From Photobacterium sp. GB-56 (lineage in GTDB: Bacteria > Pseudomonadota > Gammaproteobacteria > Enterobacterales > Vibrionaceae): a DNA stretch of 64,000 nt. Location: positions 62,001 to 126,000 of the forward strand of contig NZ_PYNW01000002.1 of assembly GCF_003026105.1 (NCBI RefSeq). The letters run 5' to 3'. A model generated the notes under the pieces. That model had not been told where the DNA came from. It searched no databases and saw nothing but the letters and a program-made list of their open reading frames with translations. Positions 62,793 to 64,000 of this stretch are shown here, piece after piece. A program made the translations under genes and the position numbers. How positions within the stretch are numbered: position 1 is the stretch's first letter; each line of letters starts with the position of its first letter.

Positions 62793-63443
62793 TTAGTGTG
62801 TTACAGGTGTTGGAAGTTGGGATGCTAATAGCCAAATGGCTAAAACAAAGAAGATCAAACCCATAAATTTATGCTGATTTGCACGGAATTTTTCACTTTT
62901 CAACAGTGATTTACCAAACGTGCCAACAGTGGTGACCAAGAATAAATTAAACAGTAAACCTAATACATTTAGTAACAAACCAAGCACTAACATTTGTTGG
63001 CCAGATGTTGCAGCAACGTGAGTCGAAACAAATTGAGGCAAGAATAGAACAAAGAAAATAAGTGCTTTTGGGTTAAGTAAATTAGTGAACACGGCACGAC
63101 GGTATAGCGTTGCTGCCATTTTATTACTTTTAGTGAGCTCTTCCGGCGCATCGGCAGGTTGTGTTCGCATGCAGTCCCATCCCATCTTTAATAGATAAGC
63201 GCCACCAAGTAAGCGAAGAATTTGCAATGCTATAGGGTTAACGGCAATTAAGGCTGAGACACCTAAAGCTGCCAAAATAGTTAATAAAATACCCGATGTA
63301 GCATTACCTAAACTTGCAAAAATACCCACCTTGCGACCGTAACTGAGGCTTGAACTGGCAATCAGTAACATATCTGGCCCTGGAATTAATAATAAAGCGA
63401 TAACAGCAGTGAGGTAGAGAGGTAATACATTTAAATCAATCAT
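62793..63443 (-). CDS. LysE/RhtB family amino-acid exporter
   Basis: Inner-membrane exporter of 216 residues with five or six helices. The N-terminal motif IPGPDMLLIASSSLSYGRKVGIFASLGNATSG near residue 20 is diagnostic of the LysE family; LLGGAYLLKMGWDCMR near 78 and NLLNPKALIFFVLFLPQFV near 120 agree. Relatives export lysine, threonine, homoserine or other amino acids. A run of eight C residues follows the stop codon on the minus strand. Confidence 0.88.
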   Translation of the reverse strand: MIDLNVLPLYLTAVIALLLIPGPDMLLIASSSLSYGRKVGIFASLGNATSGILLTILAALGVSALIAVNPIALQILRLLGGAYLLKMGWDCMRTQPADAPEELTKSNKMAATLYRRAVFTNLLNPKALIFFVLFLPQFVSTHVAATSGQQMLVLGLLLNVLGLLFNLFLVTTVGTFGKSLLKSEKFRANQHKFMGLIFFVLAIWLLASQLPTPVTH

Positions 63444-63715
63444 GGTTCTTTAACTAAATAGAGCAAGAGAGGATGTGTATTTTACCTACTGAGTAATATT
63501 AAATCATTCATTTTGTATCTTTATTGGTTTATATCTCTGTAATGTTATTACTTTGTGATTGTTATGTTCTGTACTTTGTAGTTTGTTTTAATGCTTTGTT
63601 TCTTGGGGCAAGGTGAAAAATACACAACATTCTTATATTTAAGACGCCCAGACGTGCCGAAATTTATACCGTTGATTAATACTTAAGGCATCCTTTTTAC
63701 TGAGGGGAAGGAGCT

Positions 63716-64000
63716 GTGTTTAAGATTTATGTGGATCAAGCCATTGTCGTTGAACAAGTAAAAGGGCAGGTGTTTGTTCTTATGCCGGTAGGGGAATATT
63801 TTCCTGTTAAGGTAGGTGATGATCTTGCGATAGGAACAACGTTACTTTTTACTGATCGTAGTGAAGTGTTAGTGCATGTCGATGGTACGAATATATGGCT
63901 TAATCAACATTGTAAGGCATGCCTTTCTAATAATAAATTGGTTCATTTGCCCTTACCTGAATTGGATTTAGAGCCCAGTATTGCAGCTTTACAAGCAGCA
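63716..64000 (+). CDS. Start of a probable large type I-secreted adhesin (partial)
   Basis: An open frame from GTG 63716 runs off the window with 95 residues visible. The ribosome-binding region is GAGGGGAAGGAG. The sequence MFKIYVDQAIVVEQVKGQVF, then PVGEYFPVKVGDDLAIGTTL and an acidic beta-rich stretch, resembles the N-terminal retention module of LapA-type giant RTX adhesins, which holds the protein in the outer membrane. Two Cys (HCKACL) lie near residue 68. No LapG cleavage motif is visible yet, so the identity is tentative. Confidence 0.55.
   Translation, partial: MFKIYVDQAIVVEQVKGQVFVLMPVGEYFPVKVGDDLAIGTTLLFTDRSEVLVHVDGTNIWLNQHCKACLSNNKLVHLPLPELDLEPSIAALQAA

Overview
The window looks like a chromosomal segment of a marine gammaproteobacterium of the Vibrionaceae, most likely Photobacterium or a close relative. 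The evidence is a low G+C content by eye, proteins close to Escherichia coli and Vibrio orthologues throughout (MetG, Udk, Rne, the fab cluster, CodA), a Vibrio-type TfoX, and an orthologue of the Vibrio cholerae protein VC1899. I saw no rRNA, tRNA, CRISPR array, insertion sequence or prophage.

Layout. 1-10200 is housekeeping: metG and mrp are divergent, then come udk, dcd and asmA, a YhjD-type membrane protein, a small zinc-ribbon membrane protein and a YdjM-type hydrolase. 10265-10884 is a decayed remnant of an anaerobic C4-dicarboxylate (Dcu) carrier. 11216-13744 is codB-codA (cytosine uptake and deamination). psiE and a three-gene cobalamin block (cobT-cobS-cobO, no cobU) follow on the minus strand, then a SulP transporter and rne with a long leader. 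22557-35212 is the classic block rluC / yceF (opposite strand) / yceD-rpmF-plsX-fabH-fabD-fabG-acpP-fabF-pabC-mltG-tmk-holB-ycfH, which joins ribosome assembly, fatty-acid and phospholipid synthesis, folate synthesis, peptidoglycan cleavage and DNA replication.

35213-64000 is more variable. It holds two PTS permeases (IIBC and IICB) with very long non-coding leaders that share GTTAC-type repeats, then an RDD protein, lysO, an HDOD protein, a LON-domain protein, tfoX, a DsdC-like regulator, ldhA, a YdgA-type protein, a CBS protein and a MATE pump. Next is an apparent operon of a DASS carrier, a cyclic-nucleotide-domain histidine kinase and a single-domain response regulator. zntA follows, with a Cys/His-rich N-terminus and a ZntR-type promoter. 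After udp come several little-known genes: a beta-barrel protein, a possible questin-oxidase-like protein, a small membrane protein, a lipoprotein and a YdhF reductase. A stand-alone CARF/DUF1887 nuclease (VC1899/Card1 family), a LysE exporter and the start of a probable giant type I-secreted adhesin end the window.

The most interesting items are the CARF-nuclease gene with no CRISPR system in sight and a ligand loop unlike the usual CARF motif; the shared repeats and structured leader of the two PTS genes; the zntA promoter and N-terminal extension; the questin-oxidase-like gene; the likely leaderless start of yceD; and mosaic signs (dcu remnant, codB codon shift) around 10-12 kb.
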